In this document: piece after piece, positions 32,823 to 41,131 of the stretch | Layout of the letters: each line of letters begins with the position of its first letter | Position numbering within the stretch: position 1 is the first letter of the stretch | Assembly (NCBI GenBank): GCA_964569795.1 | Contig: CAZMVB010000003.1 | Coordinates: 1 to 64,000 of the forward strand | Reading direction: 5' to 3' | Source of the DNA: JAHJDS01 sp964569795 | GTDB taxonomy: Bacteria > Desulfobacterota > Desulfarculia > Desulfarculales > JAHJDS01 | Length of the DNA stretch: 64,000 nucleotides | Notes under the pieces: generated by a model | Databases searched by the model: none | What the model saw: the letters and a program-made list of their open reading frames with translations, nothing else | What the model was told of the DNA's origin: nothing | Made by a program: the position numbers and the translations under genes

Positions 32823-33536
32823 CTACAGCGTTTTGACCTTGGCCAGGTTCAGGCTCGGCCACAGCACGGCCCCGGCCTTTTTCATGGCCTGCCAGGCCGC
32901 CGCCGAGGTCTTGGGGGCCACGCCCCGGCACAGGTCCTTGACCACCACCACCTTGAAGCCGGCGGCCAGACCGTCCATGACCGTGGCCTTGACGCAGTAG
33001 TCCGTGGCGATGCCGTACACGATCAGCGTCTTCACGCCCGCCGCCTTGAGGATATTTTCCAAACCGGTCTTGGCCCCGCCGTCGTCCTTGAAGCCCGAGT
33101 AGGAGTCATACTTGGGATTCATGCCCTTGCGCACGACCTTGACGAACAGGGCCTTGTCCAGGAGGACCTTGGCCCCGGGCGTGCCCTGGACGCAGTGATT
33201 GGGCCACAGCACCTGGGTCCGGCCGTCCGGCAGCTTGATGGCCTGGAACGGCTTTTTGCCCGGGTGATTCGAGGCGAAGGACATGTGGTTCTTGGGGTGC
33301 CAGTCCTGAGTGGCGTAGATGGGCAGGCCGGCCTTTTTCAGGGCCACGGTGGCCTTGACCACCGCGTCCAGGTAGGCCTTGTCCGTGCCGTTCACCGCCA
33401 GAGAACCCTTGTGCAGGGTAGTGAAATCACCCTGCACGTCCACCACGATCACGGCCACCTTGGCGCCGGCCAGGGCCAGAGACGGTATGACCAGCAAGGC
33501 CAGACACACCAATAAAGTTGTTTTCCAGACCTTCAT
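32823..33536 (-). CDS. pncA: Exported nicotinamidase (isochorismatase-fold, PncA-like)
   Basis: 237 residues. An N-terminal signal peptide is clear (TTLLVCLALLVIPSLALA, cleavage before G24), so the enzyme should work in the periplasm. The active site matches PncA: Asp33 in VVDVQGDF, Lys137 in VVRKGMN and Cys181 in IATDYCVKAT. Metal ligands are Asp78/His80 in TQDWHPKNH and a later His in SNH. The reaction is nicotinamide to nicotinate plus ammonia. Its ATG (RBS GGGAGGG) lies 15 bases after the UPF0280 stop, making it the last gene of the operon whose other members import and degrade nicotinate. That context makes nicotinamidase much likelier than other isochorismatase-family activities. Confidence 0.88.
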   Translation of the reverse strand: MKVWKTTLLVCLALLVIPSLALAGAKVAVIVVDVQGDFTTLHKGSLAVNGTDKAYLDAVVKATVALKKAGLPIYATQDWHPKNHMSFASNHPGKKPFQAIKLPDGRTQVLWPNHCVQGTPGAKVLLDKALFVKVVRKGMNPKYDSYSGFKDDGGAKTGLENILKAAGVKTLIVYGIATDYCVKATVMDGLAAGFKVVVVKDLCRGVAPKTSAAAWQAMKKAGAVLWPSLNLAKVKTL

Positions 33537-33551
33537 GTTTCCCTCCCTGGT

Positions 33552-34499
33552 TTAAGGGTATTGATCACCAAACATGACGCCGCCGCTCGGGCCGACCCTG
33601 GGCTGCTCCCTCAGCCCGGCGGCCGCGAGGCACGGCGTCAAGGATTCCCTTGGATTGAAGACTTCGAGCGACCGCCGGATTACCCGATGAGCGGGGCCGA
33701 CCCGCAGCAGGACTCCCTTGATCGGCAGCCGGGACATCATCTCTCGGGCCGCGGCCTCTCCCGAAGACAAGGCCGCATCCGCGTCCTGACGGGACAGGCC
33801 GGAAACATCCACCGTGACCTGGGTCGATCCCAGGTCCGTGTCCGGGTCCAGGGTAGAGGCCGGCAGGCGCCGGACGCCGGCCGCATCGACCGTGGTCAGC
33901 CCGGCCAGGGCCGTGGCCGCGGCGTCGGCCAGGGCCGCGGTTTCGCCCCAGACGCTACTTTGATCGGCCACGCCCGGCGAAAAACTGCGCCCCTGCCAGC
34001 CGCTGGTGGCCACCCCGCCCCCGCCCTGATCATGTCTGATTAGGAGGCGATGCCACAGCGGCCCGCCCGGCCGCAGGGGCAGGCCCACGGTCACCTCCTG
34101 GCCCGGCCCCAGGCGCAGGGCCACGTCACCGCCGTTATTGACCACCACCCGGTCGGCCCCGAACCGCACCGCCGCGTCGGCCACCTCGTCGGCCACGGCC
34201 CCGGCCACCGCGGCCAGGGGCGTCAGGGCCACGCCCGTGACCTCGGCCACGGCCCGGACGGCCTCGGTCGCCCGGACGACCACCGCCGGCCGCCGGCCCC
34301 GGTCGGGCAGTTCGGTCACGGGCAGTTTGAGGTACTTCTGGAAATCGGCCAGCCGCCGCAGCGACTCCAGGGCCACGGCCCCGGCCTTGGCGGCGATCAC
34401 CGGCCGGGCCAGGCCGCCTTCCCAGGCCGAGACGGTCAGCGTCATCGGGCCCCAGTCCGCCAGGACCAGGTCGTCGCGAATGATGGTCAGCGGTTCCAT
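33552..34499 (-). CDS. UPF0280-family (ApbE-like fold) protein
   Basis: 315 residues. The UPF0280 family has an ApbE-related fold; its biochemical role is unknown to me. Visible blocks are VTELPDRGRRPAVVVRA, LAAVAGAVADEVADAAV, DRVVVNNGGDVAL (the ApbE-like N-G-G-D) and GGGVATSGWQGRSFSPGVAD, where ApbE has its catalytic T-S-G. It overlaps the 3' end of the 6-hydroxynicotinate reductase gene by 13 bases, so the two are translationally coupled. A role such as flavin attachment or handling for the reductase is inference from fold and coupling only. Confidence 0.85.
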   Translation of the reverse strand: MEPLTIIRDDLVLADWGPMTLTVSAWEGGLARPVIAAKAGAVALESLRRLADFQKYLKLPVTELPDRGRRPAVVVRATEAVRAVAEVTGVALTPLAAVAGAVADEVADAAVRFGADRVVVNNGGDVALRLGPGQEVTVGLPLRPGGPLWHRLLIRHDQGGGGVATSGWQGRSFSPGVADQSSVWGETAALADAAATALAGLTTVDAAGVRRLPASTLDPDTDLGSTQVTVDVSGLSRQDADAALSSGEAAAREMMSRLPIKGVLLRVGPAHRVIRRSLEVFNPRESLTPCLAAAGLREQPRVGPSGGVMFGDQYP

Positions 34500-36010
34500 T
34501 CCTTGGGCTTCATTGCGCTAAAGGGTTTCATGGCCTCGACGTGCCCGCCCATGGCCTCGTAGTCGGCCCGGGTCATGGTGTACTCGATGGGACAGACCGT
34601 GGCCGGGGTGGGCACCCAGGTGAAGGCCCCAACCCGGACCTTTTCCACGTCCACGTAAAAGGTGATGCCCCCGCCGGGCAGGACATACACCTGTGCCCCG
34701 CCCACGGTCAGCACGGCCCGGCCCTGGTGCACGGCCTGGGTCAGGCGCAGCGGGTAACGGGTCACCCCGGCCCGGGCCGAGCCGCCCGCCCCGCCCACGT
34801 AAATCCCCGAGACCCGCGAGGTCTGACAGGTCTCGGCAATGGCCGCCACCGCGGCGGTTGCCTCGGCCGTCGGCTCGATCTCATGGAAGATTCCGTCCTC
34901 GCCCAGTTCGAACAGGGCCGACCGCTGGCCCGTGGTCTCGGTGATCAGCAGCCGGAAGCCGGCCGAAACCTTTTCCGGATCGACGGCGGCGATGACGTCC
35001 AGGGGATTCTCCACGTCGGTGCCGCCCCAACCATGACCGGACTGGCCGAAGTAGCGGCCTGGGGTGGACTTGGCATAGATCAACTCGATCCCGCTGGGCG
35101 CGGTCCCCAGATATCGCCCCGCGGCGTGGTGGGTGAACAGGGAGGTCAGGTGCGCGTCCAGGACGATGACCTCGTCGGCCGCCTGCTTAAGGAACGGGGC
35201 GAACAGCCCGGCCGTGGCCGAGCCGCAGCCGACCCGCATCCGGCCCATGTTCACCCCGTCGATCACCGGCGGCCGGCCGACCTGGACCTCGAGCCTGGCC
35301 CCGCCCCGGACCTTGAGCGTCAGGGCCTCGCGGTTGGCCGCCGCGGCCACGGCCCGGGCCGCGGCCACGCCGTACTTGCCGGTCAGGCGGTTGACCCCGC
35401 CCAGGGCGATAATTTTCGAGCCGTATTCCTCGGTCTCGACCATGCCCACCGGCCGGCCCTCGAAGGTGACCGTCGCCCCCTCGTCGCCCACGGGGGCATC
35501 CGTGTCAATTTTGAGTTTCAGGCCCGAGTAGGACAGGGGTGCCTCGGTCACGGTGGTGACCACGTCCACCTCGCCCCGGCGATGGGTGACGATGTGCGGC
35601 GCAGGCACGTAATCCGGGTAGGTCCCGCCGGCGCCGATGGCCGTGATCAGGGGCGTGGCGATCTCGGGCCGGGGGAAGGGGCCGACCTCGTCCCTGACCT
35701 CGTCATAGCCGACCAGCGGCCGGGAGTGGACCAGCCGGCCGTGGTCATTGACGAACCTACGGCAGGCCCCGGTCCGCCGCGGGGCCACCCGGCAGAGGAC
35801 GGGACAGGCCTCGCAGACGACCACTCCCGGGGCGGGCGGTTCCGCCCTGAGGGAGACCGCGGTCACCGGGCAGACCTTGACGCACGTCTGACACTCGACG
35901 CAGCCCTGGCCGATGACGGCCTTTTTGTCCCGCAGGTCGATCACCCCCAGGGGGCAGTCTTTTTGGCAGATGCCGCAGCCGTTGCAGGCCTCGAGGTCAA
36001 TTACGATCAT
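34487..36010 (-). CDS. hnr: 6-hydroxynicotinate reductase (ferredoxin-dependent)
   Basis: 507 residues from the ATG at 36010 (GAGAGG 5 bases upstream). The N-terminus holds two ferredoxin-type 4Fe-4S motifs, CNGCGICQKDCPLGVI and CVECQTCVKVCPVTAV, then a further cysteine group CEACPVLC. The remaining 400 residues (for example RMRVGCGSATAGLFAPFLKQ, GQSGHGWGGTDVENPLDVI) match my memory of the Hnr family described in Eubacterium barkeri nicotinate fermentation. Hnr reduces 6-hydroxynicotinate to 1,4,5,6-tetrahydro-6-oxonicotinate. It is flanked by the hydroxylase genes upstream and UPF0280 downstream with overlapping ends, and enamidase is encoded nearby; this context raises confidence. Confidence 0.8.
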   Translation of the reverse strand: MIVIDLEACNGCGICQKDCPLGVIDLRDKKAVIGQGCVECQTCVKVCPVTAVSLRAEPPAPGVVVCEACPVLCRVAPRRTGACRRFVNDHGRLVHSRPLVGYDEVRDEVGPFPRPEIATPLITAIGAGGTYPDYVPAPHIVTHRRGEVDVVTTVTEAPLSYSGLKLKIDTDAPVGDEGATVTFEGRPVGMVETEEYGSKIIALGGVNRLTGKYGVAAARAVAAAANREALTLKVRGGARLEVQVGRPPVIDGVNMGRMRVGCGSATAGLFAPFLKQAADEVIVLDAHLTSLFTHHAAGRYLGTAPSGIELIYAKSTPGRYFGQSGHGWGGTDVENPLDVIAAVDPEKVSAGFRLLITETTGQRSALFELGEDGIFHEIEPTAEATAAVAAIAETCQTSRVSGIYVGGAGGSARAGVTRYPLRLTQAVHQGRAVLTVGGAQVYVLPGGGITFYVDVEKVRVGAFTWVPTPATVCPIEYTMTRADYEAMGGHVEAMKPFSAMKPKEWNR

Positions 36011-38264
36011 CGTCACCTCTCTCCCGGGCCGTCAGGGCGGCCATGACCCGCTCGAGGCTGAGCGGCAGATCGCGCAGCGGCCGGCCGACAATGGACGACA
36101 CGGCCGCGACCACGGCCGGTGCGGTCGGGATCAGGGCCGGCTCGCCCAGGCCCTTGGCCCCGTAGGGACCGTCCGGGTCGCCCGGCTCGAGGAGGATGGG
36201 CCTGATCTTCGGGGCGTCGGCCACGGTCGGGATCAGGTAGCGGTCCAGGTTCACTTCCGGCCCGGGGTGGTACTGCTCCATCAGGGCGTAACCCAGGCCC
36301 ATGACCACCCCGCCGGCGATCTGGCCTTGGGCGGCCTGGGGATTGACCGCCCGTCCCACGTCGTGGGCCGCGGCGACCTCGTGGATCTTGACCAGGCCCG
36401 AGTGTCGCTCGACCCGGGCCAGAACCGCGTGGGCGGCAAAGGCATAGGTCTGGTATGGCAAACCCTGGCCGGTCTCCGGGTCCAGGGCCCCGGCCTCGGG
36501 ATCGAAGGCCCCGTCGGCCAGGGCTCTTTCGTCTCGGGCGGCCAGGTCGGCCACCAGGTCCATCACGGCCACGGCCTTGTCCGGCACGCCCCGGGGGACG
36601 ACGTGCCCATCGATCAACTCCAGGTCGCGGGGGCTGATCTCCAGTTTCCGGGCCGCCTCGTCAAAGAGCAGGCCCTCCAGGCGCGCCGCCGCCGCTTGCA
36701 CGGCGTTGCCGCTGATAAAGGTCTGGCGGCTGGCCGAGGTCGCCCCGGCGTTGGGCGTCAGGTCGGTGTCGCCCCGGACCAGCCGCACCCGGGATAAATC
36801 CCAGCCCAGGCGCTCGGCCGCCAGTTGCCCCAGGACCGTGTCCGAGCCCTGGCCGATGTCGGCCGCGCCGGTGTACAGGATCAGGTCGCCGTCCGCGGTG
36901 ATCTCGACCCGGGCCCCGGCCGGGTTGGACACGGCCGTGTTGCCGATGCCGTAGTACATCGCCGCCACGCCCGCGCCGAACTCGGTCGAGCCGGCCGTCT
37001 CCCGCTGCCATTTGTCGTAGAAGGGTCGGACGGCCTCGAGGCACTGGACCAGGCCCACGCCCTTGCCCAGGCGCTGGCCCGTGGCCGTGACGTCCCCCGA
37101 ACGCAGGGCGTTCTTGATCCTAAAAACCAGCGGGTCCAGGTCCAGGGCCCGGGCCAGGGCGTCCATCTGCCCCTCGTGGGCCACGGCCGCCTGGGGTACC
37201 CCGAAGCCGCGCATGGCCCCGGCCCAGGCGTTGTGGGTATAGATGGCCCGGGAGCGAATTTTGAGGTTCGGGACCCGGTAGGGCCCCAGGGCGTGGACCG
37301 CGGCCCGGACGCAGACCGCCAGGGCGTACGAGGCATAGGCCCCGGTGTCGGCCAGGAGGTCGGCCGTGGCCGCCACCAGCCGGCCCTCCTCGTCGGCGGC
37401 CGTGATCAGGTCCATGACCAGGGGATGGCGCTTGCTGGTCGCCCAGAAGGATTCCTCCCGGGAATAGACCAGGGACACCGGCCGCTTGAGGTGCCAGGCG
37501 GCCAGGGCCAGAAAGGGCTGGACCGACAGATCCAGCTTGCCGCCGAACCCGCCCCCGGTCTCGGCCTGGATCACCCGGACCCGGTCCTTCTTGACGCCCA
37601 GGATTTTCCCCAGGTCGGCCTGATCGTAGTGCGGGTTCTGGGTGCAGGCCCTGACTATCACCCGGCCGTCATCCCACTCGGCCCGCCCGCCCTCGGGCTC
37701 CAGGGCGGCGTGATCGATCATCGACGTGGTGTAGCGCCCGGTCACAATGACCGCCGCCTCGGCCAGGGCGCGCTCGGCGTCGCCGCGGACGACGTTCGTC
37801 TCCCGGACCAGGTTGCCCTGGTCGTGGACCAGGGGGGCCTCGGCGGACAGGGCCTGGTCTGGATCGAACACGCCGGGCAGGGGTTCCAGGTCCACTCTCA
37901 CCGCCCGGGCCCCGGCCCGGGCTTGCTCGACCGTCTCGGCGGCCACCAGGGCCACGGCCTCGCCCGGGCAGCGGACATGACCCTCGGCCAGGACCGGCTG
38001 GTCCCGGGTGACGGCGATGATGCCGAATAAATTTTCGCCGGGCACGTCGGCCGCGGTGAAGACCCGGACCACGCCCGGCAGGGCCAGGGCAGGCGCAGCG
38101 TCGAGGCCCTTGATCCGGGCCGGACCGATCGGCGCCCGGACCACGGCCAGGGCCAGGTCGCCGGGGCGCGTCTGATCCGCCCCGAACAAGCCCCGGCCGG
38201 TGACGCGCTCGAACGCGCCCCGCCGGGCGACGCTCTGGCCGACGATTTTCGTCCCGGCCGTCAT
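35997..38264 (-). CDS. Molybdenum hydroxylase large subunit (probable nicotinate dehydrogenase)
   Basis: 755 residues of the xanthine-dehydrogenase large-subunit family, holding the molybdopterin cytosine cofactor. Recognisable blocks are VTGRGLFGADQTRPGDL near the N-terminus, QAETGGGFGGKLDLSVQPF, AWAGAMRGFGVPQAAVAHEG, DIGQGSDTV, and the active-site loop GAKGLGEPALIPTAPAV, whose glutamate is the conserved base. The reaction expected from context is hydroxylation of nicotinate at C6 by water. In E. barkeri this subunit is split into two chains (NdhL and NdhM); here it is one uninterrupted chain. It overlaps the FAD subunit gene (ATGA) and hnr. Confidence 0.85.
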   Translation of the reverse strand: MTAGTKIVGQSVARRGAFERVTGRGLFGADQTRPGDLALAVVRAPIGPARIKGLDAAPALALPGVVRVFTAADVPGENLFGIIAVTRDQPVLAEGHVRCPGEAVALVAAETVEQARAGARAVRVDLEPLPGVFDPDQALSAEAPLVHDQGNLVRETNVVRGDAERALAEAAVIVTGRYTTSMIDHAALEPEGGRAEWDDGRVIVRACTQNPHYDQADLGKILGVKKDRVRVIQAETGGGFGGKLDLSVQPFLALAAWHLKRPVSLVYSREESFWATSKRHPLVMDLITAADEEGRLVAATADLLADTGAYASYALAVCVRAAVHALGPYRVPNLKIRSRAIYTHNAWAGAMRGFGVPQAAVAHEGQMDALARALDLDPLVFRIKNALRSGDVTATGQRLGKGVGLVQCLEAVRPFYDKWQRETAGSTEFGAGVAAMYYGIGNTAVSNPAGARVEITADGDLILYTGAADIGQGSDTVLGQLAAERLGWDLSRVRLVRGDTDLTPNAGATSASRQTFISGNAVQAAAARLEGLLFDEAARKLEISPRDLELIDGHVVPRGVPDKAVAVMDLVADLAARDERALADGAFDPEAGALDPETGQGLPYQTYAFAAHAVLARVERHSGLVKIHEVAAAHDVGRAVNPQAAQGQIAGGVVMGLGYALMEQYHPGPEVNLDRYLIPTVADAPKIRPILLEPGDPDGPYGAKGLGEPALIPTAPAVVAAVSSIVGRPLRDLPLSLERVMAALTARERGDDDRN

Positions 38265-39157
38265 CGGTCGGCCCCCCGGGCGTTCCTGGCCCGCTGCCAG
38301 GCCGCGGCCAGGGTTCTGGCCACGGTTAGCCTCAGGGCCGGCTCCTTGTAGATCATGGACGGCCGGTCGCCGCTCACGGCCAGCATCTCGTCGGCCGCCC
38401 GTTGGCCGGCCTCATCAAAGACGGCCGGGCCGGCCTCTTGACCGATCAGCCATTGCTCGATCGAGTCCAGCCGCCGCGGCCGCGGAAAGACCGCCCCCAG
38501 GCCCAGGGCCGCGGCCGAAATGGTTTGGCCGTCCTCCGCCGGGGCGAGCTGGACCGAGACGCTGAACCGGGCGATGCCCAGCGCCTGCCGCCGGATCACC
38601 TTTAAAAACGACCCGCCCGCCGGACAAGGGGCTGCGGGCACCTGGAAAGAAACGATCAACTCGTCCGGCGCCAGGTTGCCGTTTCGAGACCGGTCGCCCA
38701 CGTCGCCCGCCGGGATGGTCCGCTCACCTCGCGGCGAGGCCACCCGAACCACGGCCCCCAGGGCGACCAGGATTGCCCAGCCGTCGGCCGCCGGACTCAG
38801 GTTGGCCACGTTGCCGCCCAAGGTGGCCACGTTGCGGATCTGGCGCGAGCCCACGGTCCGGGCCGCCTCGGCCAGGATGGGGATTTTTCGGGTGATCAAG
38901 AGGTCGGTCTGACACTGGCTGAAGGTGATCCCGGCGCCGATGATCAGATGACCGTTCTCCTGGCGCACCCCGGCCAGTTCGGGCAGGTCGGCCACGTCCA
39001 CCAGGGTGACGTCCTCGGCCTCGCCCCGGGCCCTGGCCGTCCGGCGCGTGACCATCAGATCCGTGCCCCCGGCGATGACCCGGGCCGCCGGCCCCAGCCG
39101 ACCCAGCAGATCGAGGGCCTCGGTCAGGTCCGGCGGCTGGAGGTAGTCCGCCCTCAC
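38261..39157 (-). CDS. Molybdenum hydroxylase FAD-binding subunit (probable NdhF-like)
   Basis: 298 residues from a GTG at 39157, which overlaps the stop of the [2Fe-2S] subunit gene (GTGA). The CO-dehydrogenase-type FAD domain is plain: RVIAGGTDLMVTRRTAR for FAD pyrophosphate binding, TVGSRQIRNVATLGGNVANL for the flavin, then the C-terminal CODH-type domain (SFLKVIRRQALGIARFSVSV). It moves electrons from the Fe-S subunit to the acceptor, NADP in the E. barkeri enzyme. The longer frame upstream of 39157 was rejected because it runs through the neighbouring gene. Confidence 0.9.
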   Translation of the reverse strand: MRADYLQPPDLTEALDLLGRLGPAARVIAGGTDLMVTRRTARARGEAEDVTLVDVADLPELAGVRQENGHLIIGAGITFSQCQTDLLITRKIPILAEAARTVGSRQIRNVATLGGNVANLSPAADGWAILVALGAVVRVASPRGERTIPAGDVGDRSRNGNLAPDELIVSFQVPAAPCPAGGSFLKVIRRQALGIARFSVSVQLAPAEDGQTISAAALGLGAVFPRPRRLDSIEQWLIGQEAGPAVFDEAGQRAADEMLAVSGDRPSMIYKEPALRLTVARTLAAAWQRARNARGADR

Positions 39158-39633
39158 GACCCGTCCTCGTCCCGTTGCCCGGCCGCCCGGCGGACCGCCC
39201 GTAAAATGTCCCGGTAGCCGGTGCACCGGCAGAGGTTGCCCTCCAGGGCCTCGACGATCTCGTCATCACCGGGTGACGGGTTGGCATCGAGCAGGGCCCG
39301 GGCGCTCATCAAGAGCCCGGGCGTGCAAAAACCGCACTGGACCGCGCCGGCCTCGATAAAGGCCGCCTGGAGCGGGCTCAGGTCGTCGCCCGCGGCCAGG
39401 CCCTCGACCGTGTCCACCCGCCGGCCGTGGGCCTTGGCCGCCGGGTAGAGGCAGGAGTTGACCGCCTGCCCGTCCACGAGCACGGTGCAGGCCCCGCACT
39501 CGCCCACGCCGCAGCCCTCCTTGGTCCCGGTCAGACCCAGGTCCCGGCGCAGGACGTCCAGCAGCCTGGCGTCCGGGGCCACGGCCAGGGCCACGTCCCG
39601 GCCGTTCAATTTGAATTCGATGTTCTTCGCCAC
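39154..39633 (-). CDS. Molybdenum hydroxylase [2Fe-2S] subunit (probable NdhS-like)
   Basis: 159 residues from a GTG at 39633 with GAAGG ahead. Both clusters are present: the plant-type ferredoxin motif GCGVGECGACTVLVDG with its later C in VNSCLYP, and the second in VQCGFCTPG with LCRCTGY. Together with the FAD and molybdenum subunits it forms a heterotrimer (or dimer of trimers). Gene order small-FAD-large on one strand, with 4-base overlaps, shows a single translational unit. It starts 62 bases after livF. Confidence 0.93.
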   Translation of the reverse strand: MAKNIEFKLNGRDVALAVAPDARLLDVLRRDLGLTGTKEGCGVGECGACTVLVDGQAVNSCLYPAAKAHGRRVDTVEGLAAGDDLSPLQAAFIEAGAVQCGFCTPGLLMSARALLDANPSPGDDEIVEALEGNLCRCTGYRDILRAVRRAAGQRDEDGS

Positions 39634-39695
39634 GTTCGCCTTCAGGTCAAAGTGTTCACGGCGCCGCGCGGGAGGGGGCCGGAGATCAACCCGGA

Positions 39696-40409
39696 CTACA
39701 TGGCCAGGTAGGCCTTGCAGACGTGGTCGTCGGCCATGACCTCCTGGCCCGTGCCTGACAGACAGATGCGGCCGTTTTCCAGGACATAGGCCCGGGCCGA
39801 GATTTCCAGGGCAAAGGTCACCTTCTGCTCGACCAGGAGCACGGTCAGCCCGCGCTGGTTGACGGCCTTGATCGCCTCGAACAGGGTGCTGACCATCAGG
39901 GGATGCAGGCCCAGCGAGGGCTCGTCCAGGAGCAGAAACTCGGGTTCGCTCATCAGGGCCCGACCCATGGCCAGCATCTGGCGCTCGCCGCCCGACAGGG
40001 TGCTGGCCTTCTGGCCCCGGCGCTCGGCGAGCCGGGGAAAGAGCTCGAACACGTCGTCCAAGAGCCGGTCGTGGCGGCGGCGATCGGCCACCGCGTAGGC
40101 CCCCAGCTTGAGGTTGTCCAGGCAGGACATCTCGGGGAAGACCCGCGCCCCCTCGGGGACCAGGGTGACCCCCCGCCTGACGATCTCTTCCGGGGCCATC
40201 CCGTCCAGCGGTTCGCCCTGGAACCAGACCACCGGCCCGGACGCCCCCCGGGGTTTGACCAGGCCCATGATCGCCTTGAGGAGCGTGGATTTGCCGGCGC
40301 CGTTGGGGCCGATGACCGAGACGATCTCGCCCGCCTGGACGTTCAGCCCCACTTCCCACAACACTTGGACGTCGCCGTAAAAGGCGGACAGGGCCTTGAT
40401 CTCAAGCAT
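39696..40409 (-). CDS. livF: Branched-chain-type ABC transporter ATPase LivF
   Basis: About 237 residues (GTG 40418 is an alternative start). Walker A is GPNGAGKSTLLKA, the signature is LSGGERQMLAMGRAL, Walker B is EFLLLDEPSLGLHP, and the LivF type is shown by LEIKALSAFYGDVQVLW at the start. It powers the importer with LivG. It overlaps livG by 8 bases and is followed by the hydroxylase genes, so the importer and catabolic genes are one transcript. The cargo is therefore probably nicotinate or a related N-heterocycle rather than branched-chain amino acids (inference). Confidence 0.92.
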   Translation of the reverse strand: MLEIKALSAFYGDVQVLWEVGLNVQAGEIVSVIGPNGAGKSTLLKAIMGLVKPRGASGPVVWFQGEPLDGMAPEEIVRRGVTLVPEGARVFPEMSCLDNLKLGAYAVADRRRHDRLLDDVFELFPRLAERRGQKASTLSGGERQMLAMGRALMSEPEFLLLDEPSLGLHPLMVSTLFEAIKAVNQRGLTVLLVEQKVTFALEISARAYVLENGRICLSGTGQEVMADDHVCKAYLAM

Positions 40410-41127
40410 ACTTGTCACCCAGATAGGCCTTGATGACCGCCGGGTCGCCCATCACCTGTTCGGGTGCGCCCTCGGCGATCTTCTTGCCGTAGTCCAGGAC
40501 CATGATCCGCTGGCAGATGCCGACCACGGCCTGCATCACGTGCTCGACCACCACCAGGGACACCCCCCGGGCGTTGATCCGGCGCAGCAGGTCCAGGGCC
40601 GCCTCGATCTCGGACGGGGTCAGCCCGGCCATGTTCTCGTCCAGGAGGATGACCTTGGGGTCGGTGGCCAGGGACCGGGCCAGTTCGAGGCGGCGGCGCA
40701 TGGCCACGGTGATCGATTCGGCCGGTTTGGTGGCCGTCTCGCCCAGGCCGACGAACTCCAGCATTTCGGCCGCCTTTTTGCGGGCGGCCCGCTGGGGGAG
40801 ACCGCCGCCGAACATCCCGGCGATCATCACGTTCTCCAGGACGCTCATCCCGGCGAAGGGCTGGACGATCTGGGCGGTCTTGATCAGGCCCAGGCGGCAG
40901 ATCCGGAAATCGGGCAGGCGGGTGATGTCCCGCCCGGCCAGGACCACCCGGCCGTCGTCGGCCCCCAGGACGCCGCACATCAGGTTGAAGGTGGTGGTCT
41001 TGCCGCTGCCGTTGGGGCCGATGACCCCCAGGACCTCGCCCTCGTCCACAAAGAGGTCCACCCCGTTCACCGCCCGGAGCGCCCCGAAACTCTTGGTCAG
41101 GCCAGTCGCTTCCAGTACCCGCGCCAC
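40402..41127 (-). CDS. livG: Branched-chain-type ABC transporter ATPase LivG
   Basis: 241 residues from a GTG with AGGAG 8 bases upstream. Walker A GPNGSGKTTTFNLMCG, then ITRLPDFRICRLGLIKTAQI typical of LivG; the signature region AMRRRLELARSLATDPKVIL carries R-R-R-L-E in place of the usual S-G-G-Q. Walker B is ILLDENMAGLTPSE, with N where most have P. That variation in the LSGGQ loop is normal for some LivG proteins. Overlaps neighbours on both sides within a few bases. Confidence 0.92.
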   Translation of the reverse strand: MARVLEATGLTKSFGALRAVNGVDLFVDEGEVLGVIGPNGSGKTTTFNLMCGVLGADDGRVVLAGRDITRLPDFRICRLGLIKTAQIVQPFAGMSVLENVMIAGMFGGGLPQRAARKKAAEMLEFVGLGETATKPAESITVAMRRRLELARSLATDPKVILLDENMAGLTPSEIEAALDLLRRINARGVSLVVVEHVMQAVVGICQRIMVLDYGKKIAEGAPEQVMGDPAVIKAYLGDKYA

Positions 41128-41131
41128 GGCG

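Noticed and set aside
39634..40359. N-terminal extension of the [2Fe-2S] subunit frame
   Set aside because: It overlaps livF completely; the GTG at 39633 gives the standard subunit length.
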